From Thuidium tamariscinum (taxonomy: Eukaryota > Streptophyta > Bryopsida > Hypnales > Thuidiaceae), in contig OX344753.2 of assembly GCA_947034885.2 (NCBI GenBank), positions 25,560,347-25,624,346 on the forward strand: a stretch of 64,000 nucleotides of DNA, in the 5' to 3' direction. Under the pieces are notes generated by a model. The model saw nothing but the letters and a program-made list of their open reading frames with translations. It searched no databases and was not told the origin of the DNA. Below, piece after piece: positions 35,796-47,182 of the stretch; the stretch's first letter is position 1, and each line of letters opens with the position of its first letter. A program made the position numbers and the translations under genes.

Positions 35796-37958
35796 CCGTC
35801 TACCTTGCGAATTGTGCGCAGTAATCGATTCATTATTTGCGGAAGAGCTGGCTATGATTGTGAAGCCTTGATCGATACTGGCAGTATTTGTGTTGCAATG
35901 GGAGCTTGCGATTGTGCAGCAATGATACATTATTACCGTTGGAGCTTGCAATTCTGAAGCATTACTACAGTAGAGTGTTTGATCGAGCTGAAGTTTGCTT
36001 GCAATTGTGAAGCACTGATAGGGTACTGGTCTGGATTTGAGTTAAAACTACCACTTGAGAGTTGAGAGTTGAGGTCTCGTTGAATTGCAACTGCAACTGG
36101 GAAGCAGCACTGCAGCGCATGTGCTGCTGTGCAGCTACTACCTTCTCATGAGCTAATGTTGCGAAAAGTACGTCGTCCTCGATCGCTGATAAATAAGCTA
36201 GACTGAAGTAGTGTTTCCATCCAGCAGGCGTTATGGCTTGAGAATTAGCTGGTACTAGTACCTGCGAGTTTGTAGTACTAAGATAGTACTGGACCCGCGG
36301 GCCTGTGGTACATCCTCTAAAGCTTGTAGTTGATTTGCGGCGTTCAACAGCCCGATTCTGAGAGTACTACTCTCTTGCTAATTACAATCCAATGTACGAC
36401 GTGATTTGCCTGAGAGTACCATCATTCAGCTTGTACGCTTCCGGTTATGTTAATCGCAGCCTTAGCCTGCTTGGAAACCGCACTTGTAGTTTTCACCTTC
36501 TCAAGGAGCCGATACAGTTTTTCGCCACCCTTTTACTCCCCCTCCTGTTGCCCGTTTCTGCTCCCTTCTGATTCACAAGATTCAACCGTTAGAGCAGACT
36601 CTGCAGCAAGTATTTGAGCTAGTTAAGACCCTCGCCTTGAGCCTCTGACTAGTGTTTCGTCTCCCCCACCTCTTGTAAGTTTTGAGAGCTTTGGGGGATA
36701 GTGTTTTCCCGAATTGCGCACTCCTGAGAGCATTCGTCGCTTGAAGGTTGATGTATCCGTTTTCTCCAGCATTTCAATCTGTAGTTGGCTCCTCTTCTGG
36801 TTGTTGTGACCCGACATGATCGAATCGAATTTCTGGTTTCGTAATTGGAGCCTCGATCTAGCTAGGTCAGTCAATTCCCGTGCGTTCAAAGGCAGAAAAA
36901 TAACTTCTAGTTTCGATGGTCGTTTGTTTGCGCGCTAAAATTGGGCTTGTCTTGAAGCAATTCTTTAGTTGGACTTCCGCAACAGGTTTACACTCGTTTC
37001 AATGATTAATGGAGCCAGTGACCAGTGTGATATTTTGGCGGGGGCGAGGGAGAAAGAATTGCCTCTCAAAAAAATAATTTCAGACCACAAGTTTGCTGTG
37101 AAACAATTGTCGTAGTATCATTGAAACAAGTGCTAAACTCGACGAAGCTGCCCTCAATCTTCACATACCAAGTTCAGACGCTCACTTACTTACGGGTTTC
37201 TTCAAGCTTGCTGCTTCCATACATGTATCCACGGTGAGTAGAATACCCTCCTCGATTGTTTTCCTTTGTAAAATTTGATTATTTAGCTTTGATTGTAAAC
37301 TCACTTAGATCCGGCTTGTTGCCTTGGATTCACTGGAAGACGAAACATTAAGGAGGGTAGAGGGGAAGGATCATGAATGGCTTCTAAGTTTTGTAGAGGT
37401 TTTGTTAAATTTACGACATTAACTTCGGAAGACCTTAAGCAGGCCTGTGTAGTTAACTAGTTACCTTAACGAGGGTATCAAAATCAACCCAAAATTCAAG
37501 GAAGAATGTCAGAGAGACTCGAGGATGGAATATAGTGGATACCCAAAGTTTGTTGAACCGATATTTCGTTAAATTGACGGTATAATTCCACAAACTTGGT
37601 ACTTTCATGTTTCGACCGTGCGGTCTGAAATTTACACCTGTCCTAGAAATGAATGGAAAAATGGCGTATGGAGTCCCGCCATTTTCACGAAAATTTCCCT
37701 GTGTGTCTTCTGACAGAAAGATGGCGCCAAGGCTGAGGAAGTCACAGCAACCAGAGGTGATATTCGTGAGCCTCTATCTTCTGGGATTTGCCAACCATAT
37801 CAAACCGGGTCAGACATTCGAGAGCTGCGGATTGCATAGCCTGAGAAAAATGCCACTGATGTACACTAGTTCTGGCTCCATATGCTTCATGAAAGTAATC
37901 CTTCTCCAGAGGAGTTCTTCAGTCTAACCAAGACTGGGGTGAAATCTCCCGACCACAC
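35796..37958 (+). other. Long 5' leader region of the GRAS gene, with imperfect repeats
   Basis: No protein gene is recognised. 35850-36020 holds four imperfect copies of a GGAGCTTGCAATTGTGAAGC motif (near 35850, 35901, 35941 and 35995). A donor-like site lies at 37234, with possible acceptors near 37450 or 37711 (TTCTGACAG). An upstream ORF at 37607-37927 (106 codons) ends 32 bp before the GRAS ATG and could act as a uORF if present in the mature leader. Confidence 0.4.
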
Positions 37959-40900
37959 ATGGAGCAAGGCGGGAAGGGTCCGTCGTCTACCGATCCCATC
38001 GACTCCAGCGGCGCCTCAAGCAGAGACCAGCAGCAGGAGATCAGCACTGGCTTCTCCGCCACCGCTCCCGACCCCGGCGAGCCTCCACTCTCCAGCTCCA
38101 TTTTTCACGACGACAAATTGGACGCGCAGCTGGACTTGGACTACGGGGAGCTCGATGCGCTTGGGTCGTCCCCCCACCCTCCTCCTCTCTGGAGTCACCT
38201 GCCGAGGCTGAAACTGAGTCCCTCCACTCTATTGCACAACTCCACCACCGACACCAGTTTCGTGCCACTGGAGAGCCTCTACAACAGCTCCCCGTTCTTC
38301 CCGTTTTCGACTACCTGGGGCGCAAGTTTTCCGAAATTGCAACGCAATGAATTTGAGGATTCGAGTCCCCGAGTGATGGCATCGCAGCTTCTGGAGATTC
38401 AAGCTTGTAACCCAACTTTTATGATCAAATCAGGCAGCTGTAGTAGTGGAGCGCATGAGGCTACCCCTCCAGCGGAGAAGAAACGAAGATCTCATGAAAA
38501 TGTTCGACCCTACTCGAATACCGAAACACAGCCCTGCCGGAGAGAGAAGGCTCCGCCTCCCATCGTCGGGGTGCGAGGAGGAGGTCTGGCGGGGGTTTCA
38601 AGCGCGGTCATGGGTACCCGCGAGTTGCACACGATGGAGCAGTTGCTCGTCCAGTGCGCTGCAGCATTAGAAGCGAGAGATGTTTCGCAAGCCCAGCAAA
38701 CGATCTTCGTCATCAACAACATTGCTGCGGTGGATGGGGACCCCAACCAGCGATTGCTGGCCTATTTTCTGAGAGCGCTGCTGCTGAGAGCCTCCCAATT
38801 CGCTCCTCAGTTGTGGAGCGAGGGGGTAGGGGTGTGTGTGAGGAGGAAGAACAAGGTGAAAACCGTGCTGGAGCTCACGAATTACATTGACGTGATGCCG
38901 TGGTACCGGTTCGGGTTCATTGCGGCCAATGGAGCCTTGATTCAGGCTTTTGAAGGGAAAGGGAAGGTGCACATTTTGGACTTGAATGTGAGCCACTGTA
39001 TGCAGTGGCCCACGCTCATTGAGACGCTGGCGGAACGGAGTGATGGGCCTCCTCAGGTAATTATTTATCAAGGACACGCCCAAATGTCAAAAATTAATGC
39101 TCAGTAGTAGAATTCAAAGGGCATTAAAGATCTACAGGTGGACATCTCAACTTTTGTAAGGCTTCGTAAACTTAATTTCTGTCTGTGACGACAGGTGCGT
39201 CTCACTGTCTGCGTTTCCAAGTCCCCAATCCCACCGTTACTCGAGGTTCCGTATGATGAGCTTCTCCTACGCCTGGCGAAGTTTGCAAGGTCCAAAAACG
39301 TCCCGTTTGAGTATGAGATTCTCGTGGAAGACGTGGAGAATCTAGACATGTCTAAGATACGCTTACGAGAAGATGAGACGCTTGCCGTGAACTGCCTGTT
39401 GAGATTACACTACGTCTCTGAGGAAATTCTCGGAGAGCAGGTACTAACCAGTCGTGATCGTATTTGACAAGTACCTCAATTTGGTTCTTAAATTGCCCTT
39501 CTATGATTTGCATACATGTCCTATTACATTTTCACAAGTTTTCACAAGTCCCTCTGCTGATGTCTTTGACATACTTCTCCGGCAGAGGTTAGCATGCGAT
39601 GAGATGCGTTCTCTTCAAAAAATAACCGATTTTTCGTTGTCAAGTTTAAACACCAATTGTTTGGCAAGTTTAAGTTTTGTTTGCTTCTTTTGTGACGTTA
39701 AAACTCGGTGTAAATTACTACCTGTAGGTGTTGTCTTTGAGTCCCAGAGACCAAGTGCTGAGGTTCATAAGAAACCTGAACCCGGTCATCGTGACACTCA
39801 CTGAAGAGGATGCGAATCTGACGTTGCCGAAGCTGGTGCCTCGCCTTCGAGCTGCGTTCAATCACCTGTGGATCCCGTTTGATGCGTTGCACACGCTCTT
39901 GCCCGAGGAAAGCTTCCAGCGGCAGTTGTATGAAGACGAAGTGGCCAGCAAGATTGAGAATGTGGTGGCGTGTGAGGGGCAGCACCGGAGTGAGCGAGTG
40001 GAGACGAAGGACCGGTGGGTGCAGCGCATGAAGAGAGCCAGGTAACGCACGCGGCTCATTAACGTAATTAGTTGGCAATTTCAGTTGCCGAAAATGTGAT
40101 GTATCATGCACATATCAATGACTGCTCACATACGACTTAGCACTAATTTTTGTAGTCTTTGGGCTCTAATGAAAATCTTACTCCCTTTGTTTCTGAAAAA
40201 GATTTGTGTTTTTTTTGTGTATTTTACAAAAGAGACATGGGTCATTTTCAGACACAAAGGTAGTACTCGCTGTGAATACTAAGGGAGTTAGCTCCTAGGT
40301 ATGAGAAGAATATGAAGAATTTGTGGCAAAAGTTGTGTCCTTTCTCAATTTGAGATCACATAAGTTTGTAGCTATGATGAAAAAATGTTGTTGCCCTTCA
40401 CCACACTATTCAATTTGACTCTTATATATTCACCAAGACATTTTCTCTTATTACTCGATAATTGGTTCACACAAAACTATTAACCCATGCAAATGGGGTG
40501 TCTTCAATGAGCAATACAAATAGGTGTGGTAGGTGTAGATTGAAAAATTGGTCTTTTCCTAGTAGTGTGCATTACAAAATGAACTTACAAATGGTTGCAA
40601 CTTCTTACAAGGGAGGAATATTTTTTCACCAATGATATTTGTGATGATTCTTCAACATGAATAACACTAGTAGACAAACAATGGCTAAAAATACTCCTCC
40701 CTTGTAAAACATTATGGTGTAAGGGTATGTAAGCTCATTCTATAGCACACAGTAACAAATTAGTATATCGAAGTGTCTAAGTATTTGCTTAAGGTTAAGG
40801 TTAAGAAACTACACAATAATCTGCTCCAAGCCGTTTCCTGTGGTGAATGCCTTGCCTTCAGTTGCTGCGCGCAGTTTTGTTGACATATTTGAACGGAGAA

Positions 40901-41090
40901 TTGGTTTAGGTTTGAGATGGTGGCGTTCAGTGAGGATGTGGTGGCGGAGAATACGCTCATGCTCGGGGAGCATTCGGGTTGTTGGGGTCTCCGGAAAGCT
41001 GAAGAGGAGGAGGTTTTGTTTCTGAATTGGAAGGGACACACGGTCAGCTTTGCAACAGCTTGGGTGCCTGTGGATCATTTGCCTCTTTGA
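37959..41090 (+). CDS. SCL32: GRAS-family transcriptional regulator, SCL32 subgroup
   Basis: Four exons (37959-39056, 39195-39440, 39728-40041, 40910-41090), all GT-AG and in frame, give 612 aa. The N-terminal 210 residues are variable and Ser/Pro-rich, with an acidic patch (DAQLDLDYGELDALG) and a basic EKKRR stretch that may be a nuclear signal. The GRAS domain starts at residue ~225 (MEQLLVQCAAALEA, then FVINNIAAVDGDPNQRL), which is diagnostic of the SCL32 type. VHILDLN (337-343) is the VHIID motif. ALIQAF, LRLHYVSEEI and the closing WGLR, WKGHTVSFATAW are the later motifs. Exon 4 uses acceptor TTTAG|GTTTGAG, which fits phase 2 and restores the SAW motif. Many angiosperm GRAS genes are intronless, so three introns are notable. 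GRAS proteins act in the nucleus in development. Intron 3 (40042-40909) contains a small MITE. Confidence 0.93.
40181..40263. mobile_element. Stowaway-like MITE (83 bp) in GRAS intron 3
   Basis: Flanked by TA at 40179-40180 and 40264-40265. The left end CTCCCTTTGTTTCTGAAAA pairs with the reversed right end CTACCTTTGTGTCTGAAAA (17 of 19 match). TA duplication and CTCCCT ends are the hallmarks of Stowaway (Tc1/mariner) MITEs. Confidence 0.8.
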
Positions 41091-42116
41091 TCTCAGCTAA
41101 AATTCAGCAAACCGACTGACTGAAAAACCATATTCATTCAAGACAAAGACTTACGGAGATTGCACTTAACTTTGCAACAAAATGGCTGAAAAATCCAATT
41201 GAGCTGCGGAGATCATGAAGAATGGGAGACATCACTTCTTTTAAGAGGGTTCCAATCATTGCATTTGAATTCTAGAACTTGCAACAAATTGACTGAAATT
41301 CAATTCATTGAGTACTGGAGATGAACAATGGGAGACGTGGCTTCCTCAAAAGTATTTGAAGTAGAGTTCTCAACAACGTGGTTGAAACCAATTTTTTGAG
41401 CATTGGAGACAAAGAATGGGAGATGCAAGAAGTTTGTATAAAGAATGAATTAGATATTGGCACTCAACCTTCTATTTTTCTATGCCTGGAGAACAGGGAA
41501 AAGGTGCAAGGGAATAGGGGTGAAGTTCAAAATTCAATGGAACTTCTATAACTTCCCCTTGTAGATGGCTTTTGGACGTTATCCTTGTTCTATGTCACAC
41601 GTAGGCTTCTCAAAGACATGAGATTAATCAATCCTTATGAGAGTTTATTAATTCTTTGATAGGCTAGAAACTGTAAATATTTTTGTATATATCTTGCTAC
41701 TCAGGCCAAACATTTTTATGCATCATGGATACCAATTCCAAAAGGCTAATTCAATTTTGTAAGACCACCTTGGATTGATGTATACACTTTGGATGCTATA
41801 CTTGTTTTTACTAAGCCGGCTAGTTTAGTTTTGTCAAGTCAACGTGTGCTTTATCCTTCTCCAAAAGCTACCTCTAAAATTTCTTGCCTAAAGTATACAT
41901 CACATCAATAAGAATTTGATTTTGGATGCACCTACATCAATACTATATAATACTATCATAATTGAATCAAGGTATTTCAAAAATACATGCAAAGGAGTAT
42001 TGAAATCCTCTTTCAATTGCTAACCAAGTTAGTCTGAACATAATTTAGTCTTACAATAAGGACCATATTCAATTGCTATTTGGACTCTGTAAACAAAGTA
42101 CATACCTCATGTGATT
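41091..42116. other. Intergenic region between the convergent GRAS and RSPH9 genes, with a degenerate tandem repeat
   Basis: 41176-41430 has three units beginning AACAA(A/C)(A/G)TG and containing GAATGGGAGA(C/T) (near 41176, 41283 and 41373), with a weaker one near 41107. These lie where the GRAS 3' UTR should be. The rest is AT-rich with no gene. Confidence 0.5.
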
Positions 42117-44600
42117 TTATGGAACTCCAAAAGCAATGTCTTTGTTCTTTTCGCCAAAACCAAAGTACACTGAACCGTAGTCATGGTTTGTGGCAGAGTA
42201 ATATAAAAAGTATCCAGGCCAGAGAAGGCTTTGCACAATAATATCATTTTGCAAAGGAATAGAGTGGATACTCCACGATCCTAAAACCATAAAATAAGAA
42301 TGAGAATTCTATCTATATAGGAAATTGCACCTAATTGGAGCTTGAACATTCTAAAACAAACTCCTATAGATGCTTCTCTAATATGTATATATAGTCTCCA
42401 TGTGACATAGGGTCAATTTTGAATACATCTATTTATAGCACTTTGAACATTTGATTATTCTTAAATTTTCATACAATGTCCCAAAATGAATGCAAAGAGA
42501 AATTAGAATTCTCTTTTGACTCCCAACAAACCCTTGACTAAAAATTTCATTACTGTCAATTGGAACATATTTTTCACTCCCAAAGGCTTTATTGTAATGA
42601 TGAATTACCAGGAAGGTCTTTGGAGAGTGGTGCGGTCATATAGCCCGTAAATAGATGACAGTAGGAATCCAACTCATCAATAAATTTTGGTCCTTTAATT
42701 CGCAAACAACAATTCCATTCAAAGTCAACATGTTCGAGCCTTTTTCACCTCTCATTGATCTCATCATTAGCATATTAGAGATAAACAAGAAAATTGCATT
42801 GTTTAACAAAACAAATAGAACAAAATTATCTATTTAAACCTGTAAATGCAGTGTTTTTGATAAGATCATCAGTTGGTGTTAGAACTAAAGCATTGAGTGG
42901 GACCACACCACACTCTTCATCTATCCATTTCATCAACCCTGCCAATCTTTCAAGCTGCAACCAAATCACAAAAACTTAGGCTTGAGAGTGAAGATCTAAT
43001 AATCACACTAATTATCTTATAATAAAGACATTCAAACAACTTAACCCTAGAAAGATGTGGGGATCCCTTTGGAAATCATCCTTTCTAAAACCATGAGAAT
43101 CATTGGTATTGAAAAAAACAAAAGAACTCATTTGAAGTCAAAGTAATGTAATAGATCTCTACTTCCAAATTCTGAAGATGGATAGTTGCATTTCTATCTT
43201 ACACAAGAGAATGCCTTGTCATTCATCAGACATCAAATGTCCGCAGTGTCCTTCTTGGGTTGAGAAATGTCACCTACCTCAGGTAACTCAATGCCAGACG
43301 GAATCTCTTCACCTTCATCTTCTTCACCTTCTCCCTCACCTTCAGCAACCTCTTCATCTTCAATGACCTAGAAAATGATGTTGAAAAAAAGTTCATGTTC
43401 ATCCTACACCTTTAGGGTTAAAAAAACTTGATAAGTTGGGTGATTATAAGCGAACCCACCTTGACCTCTTCTGGTTCACCAGGAGCTTCTTCGGAAGTCT
43501 CCCCATCTTCACCTTCAGTTTCGGTAGTTTCTGTTTTCTCTTCATCCTCAGATCCTGTCTTCTCATCAGTTGCAGACGATCCTGACTTGTCTCCCTCCAA
43601 TGCTGGTTCAACAACTGGTTCCAAACATCATAAATGCATGAGTTGGTTGTGAGTAGCAAATTAATGTTTTCATTGTGACCTAATTGCGTTGAATGGTTTC
43701 CAAAACCTCAATTTCAAACAAATAGGAGCACAAGAGAACCATGCAAAGAAAGCAATAAAGGAAATTAGGGATTCCAAAGCATCACATTTGTCATATTCAG
43801 AGGGTTCAATTGGCTCAGGGACAACAAGAAAAACATTGGCAGGGTCGCCTGTAAATGGCCCTTTGGCGCTCTGGCACAAATGGTATCTGTCTTCATTTTC
43901 TAGTAGCTGTAGGTCCAACCACAACACTCCATCTTGGCTGCAATTGTCACAAACATAAAGCCTTTCAAATTAAATTATGCACCTTTGAGTATGACTTTTT
44001 ATTAACAACTTTCATTCCATGAACATTACAAATTGAAGGATGGATTATATTTTATTTGACAATATCCTAATCACAAATTGAAAAATAGACATATCTTTGA
44101 AAACCTAAACTACAATCCTCTTAATTCCACAAGGGATTAACAATTCATAGTTTGAAAATAGACAATTTAATCAATGATGTTGTGAAAAATATAATTGAGA
44201 TGAGTTCCAATTTTGTATTGCACGAATTAGCAAGAACATACTATAAATTGATCATAAATAAATGAAATTGAAAAAAATGAAGTCCCCATATGATATACTT
44301 AAAAAACTATGACATTGTCAACTTGAGTCTCTCGGTGTTTAAGGGATTTACTTACGTAAAGTAGTACTTCGTGTCAAATGTAAGCTTTCTCCCTACACGC
44401 TTGGCGCTCACGCATCCTTCTGCAAGAATGTAGTCGTTGCCAGTGGTGGTGAAAATGCGGCCCCACAAAGCTAATGTTTGCAAGCCTGCATCTTGCTTCT
44501 TCACTTTGAGGGAGATGTCTAGGGCAGCTCTGTGCTCCGAAGGCAATACGCAACCGTTCCCTGCAAGTGCCTCAAGTAATAAAGTTAGATTATTGTCCAT
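42117..44600 (-). CDS. RSPH9: Radial spoke head protein 9 (RSPH9), flagellar axoneme component
   Basis: Seven exons (44600-44356, 43937-43786, 43614-43460, 43367-43278, 42954-42840, 42692-42609, 42280-42117) keep frame and give 334 aa. RSPH9 is part of the radial spoke head that tunes dynein in 9+2 axonemes; in plants only motile sperm have these. Matches to known RSPH9, in order: N-terminal LLLEALAGNGCVLPSEHRAA, WGRIFTTTGNDYILAEG, KGPFTGDPANVF, IDEECGVVPLNALVLTP, then LPGSWSIHS, LLWPGYFLYY and NHDYGSVYFGFGEKN near the stop. Residues ~133-215 form an acidic Glu/Asp/Ser linker (exons 3-4) that makes it ~60 aa longer than animal RSPH9. The exon 2 donor (AAAT|GTGATG) and exon 6 acceptor (TTAAAG|GACC) are weak and could shift. 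Intron 4 carries a family-B repeat. Confidence 0.88.
43040..43270 (+). repeat. Dispersed repeat family B, copy in RSPH9 intron 4
   Basis: GGAAATCATCCTTTCTAAAA, GAGAATCATTGGTATTGAAA, GATGGATAGTTGCATTTCTA, CTTGTCATTCATCAGACATC and AAATGTCCGCAGTGTCC align with the copy at 35225-35470. It ends about 8 bp from the exon 4 splice donor, so the insertion sits very close to functional splice sequence. Confidence 0.7.
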
Positions 44601-46138
44601 AACTCTAAATCAAGGTCCCTTCTTGCATGATTCCAAAGCCTTACATTCACTCCTATTTTAACATGCGCCCATGCCCCTTATTTGTCCCTCCAACAAGTGA
44701 GGATTCTAGAAACGACGGTTATGACATTCTAACTAGTAGTCTCCAAAATTTGATTGGAATTGACCAACTAATCTAGCACCTACTTGTTCATTCACCATTG
44801 CAGACTCCATTAAAGTAGTGAAATCACTAGTATTGGTTACAAAAGCAAGAAGTATCACAATTAAAGTATGTAGGAAGTTATAAAACAAGTTGATTAATTT
44901 GGCTTGCCCATCAATCCTAAAAACCCTAATAATTCTAATAATCCTATTCTAAAATGATTAGAGTTGACTAGAGAATTACTCTAAAGGCACTAACACTCAT
45001 GTTTAAAGTTGTGTTGGAAGTTGGCATATTAAAAATTTTTCTTACATGTCTCAAGTCTAAAGGTATTACCATGCTACAATTCATCAAGCTAAGGTTGAAG
45101 CAAACAACAACTTTGTAGAAAACCTTATGCACATGACATGAATTATAAATAAAAACTCTTTAATGCCTAAAGGCGTTCCATCGAAGGACAAAATGGATTT
45201 GGGGCAAGTTCCTGTGACTTCAATTTTTGGTTAAACTTTTTGAAATTTTCTCATAAGATAAAAAAATTGATTAGCTTTGTTGAAATAGAATGTTTATTTC
45301 AATTGGTGTCTAGGAGCAAAGATTATATTACAAAAAGTCAAAAACTAAACTAAGTAGGCAACAAATTTTTTTTGAAAAAAGACATAATTAAATTAATTTT
45401 TTTTTCCTCAAATAATATATTTTTGTTTACTTGTGAAGCATTGATTCATTCTATTTGGACTAGTAATGAGAAAGTTATGGACAATCTTGTTTTTTGGGCA
45501 ATCTAAATGTCTTCTTGAAAAAATAACTTAAAAGATTCATTTCTAAATGTAATATTTATAATTTTAAAAAAAAATTGTTGGATAAGGTTGTGTTTACTTG
45601 CCAAAGCAATCTTGTTGTTGGAATTATTGTGTTTCAATTCCATCTTAGAGCTATTAACCATTTAGTTTTTCTTTTAATCTTGAACCTAATTCTACTTAAC
45701 AATTTTTTAAAGAATGGTATTTAAGTGAAATTAAGATGAATTTTATGTGAAATTTTTGTGAAATTCAACCTACTTCCTAGATTCTCAACTCAATTCTTTA
45801 ACACAAAAAATTATAAATTTAAATTCTATAATGCAAATTTTTTTACAAATGGTAGTCAAAGTCATCTGAAATTGCAAACTACAGTTCTAAAAAATTTGTT
45901 TTTTCAAAGCATAATGCTCATATCTTTCAATCTATATAGTCAAACTTCATTAAATTTAATTTAATTACATGATCTTAGTCAAGTTAAGTACAAGATCCAA
46001 TAGTTAAATTCTTAAAAAATGTTTTTTTTGTTTTCTTAGGTGAACACAACAAAAATGGTAGTTCTGAGAGTTTTTTGATAGATAAATGACCTTGGTCTTT
46101 TGGGGGTTAATGTAGGAAGTTATTACTTTTAAGAGTAT
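44601..46138. other. AT-rich intergenic DNA with dispersed repeats
   Basis: No gene seen. 45170-45560 matches, in reverse complement, the related segments at 20330-20760 and 21400-21860 (e.g. GTCCATAACTTTTGCAT-like, CCAAATCCATTTTGTC, GGAACAAC). RSPH9 promoter sequence should lie in the first few hundred bases but no TATA box stands out. Confidence 0.5.
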
Positions 46139-46421
46139 TGTACGTGTAGGTCTGTTTCGGCAAGTCATGCCGAAGTAGTTTACTTTTCTTAGTTTGACAA
46201 TTCAGTAGGCAGATAAGAATTTTTTCAATTTCGACACTTTATGAGGACACTACTAAATTTTGGATTGATTCTTCCTATTCATGGGTGAATGTATTCCTTT
46301 TTCTATATTTTCTCAAGAACAATTTTTTCAAAGTTTTCAGAAACAGTTGTAAATAATTTTTAAAATTTTGACATCTCCCAAATTTTCCCAAGTTATTTAC
46401 AAAACTGACCTACACGTACGT
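46139..46421 (-). mobile_element. MITE-like element, copy 2 of the family at 16598-16912
   Basis: The left end TACGTGTAGGTCTGTTTCGG pairs with the reversed right end TACGTGTAGGTCAGTTTTG. Between them is ~240 bp of AT-rich non-coding DNA. Its reverse complement aligns with 16598-16912. Confidence 0.7.
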
Positions 46422-46815
46422 GTAGTAGTGATTCTTGGTTACGTGCACCGACTTTGCAGGTGAGCATTTTTGCAGCTCTCCGTTAATAAAGTCATCTGGG
46501 ACTGGTTCTGATTTTGGTAATGACTCGCTTCAGGCTCTTAAATCCCTCAAAGTAGGTTAAGTTAGTATTTGCTAATAAGACTTTTTTTAAAAGTACGCTC
46601 TCAATTTGCTGATGACTTGCTTCAAGATCTCAAATCCTCTGCAGTAGAAGGTTTGTGGTGATTGCAGTGATTGTTCTGGATACGGTCCAACTTTGCAGGT
46701 GACAATGTATTCCCATATTGCATTTGCAGTTTTGCACCCCTCCTTGTCACGAACATCTAGAAGGTTCTCAATCCGCTTTAACGTGAGGTTAGTATTAGCT
46801 TAAAAATAATGTAAA

Positions 46816-46938
46816 GTCTGTCGTCCTGTTGTTTGGTCCTTGGTGTCAGTCTGTCCCGCCAGGCCACTTGTGGCTGGCGCTCCTTGTAATTCTATTTTGC
46901 AATGAAATTTCGTTTCATTTGTTTCAAAAAAAAAAAAA
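46816..46938 (+). mobile_element. Short non-LTR retroposon 'a' with 14-bp target-site duplication
   Basis: AAAAATAATGTAAA at 46802-46815 is repeated at 46939-46952. Between them is ~110 bp of unique sequence ending GCAATGAAATTTCGTTTCAT then TTGTTTC and poly(A). AATGAAA/TTTCATT forms a 7-bp stem before the tail. It is the longest of four related insertions (also 47143, 53689 and 61997). Confidence 0.85.
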
Positions 46939-47142
46939 AAAAATAATGTAAAAGGATGTACAAACACAGCTCTTGTACTTGTGACTTGTGATGCTTCTGA
47001 GGTGGTGGAAGAAATGGGCAGCAAGAGTAATTCAATTCTCTTCGTACATGCATTAACTTTGCAGGTGACCACTTTTCGCCTTTTAATTGCACATTCAACT
47101 TTGTCACGAAAGGACGTTCGGAAGGTTCTCAACTTGCTTTTT

Positions 47143-47182
47143 GTTTTTTGGGAAACAAATGAAGCGAATTCATTGCAAAGGG
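47143..47182 (-). mobile_element. Minimal retroposon 'b' (40 bp) with 15-bp target-site duplication
   Basis: CTCAACTTGCTTTTT at 47128-47142 is repeated exactly at 47183-47197. The 40 bp between, on the minus strand, start CCTTTGCAATGAATTCGCTT, then CATTTGTTTCCC and an A-rich end. This is only the 3' tail of the family. Confidence 0.85.

Noticed and set aside
36104..36130. Small hairpin GCAGCAC...GTGCTGC as a microRNA precursor
   Set aside because: Only a 7-bp stem; too short for a plant pre-miRNA.
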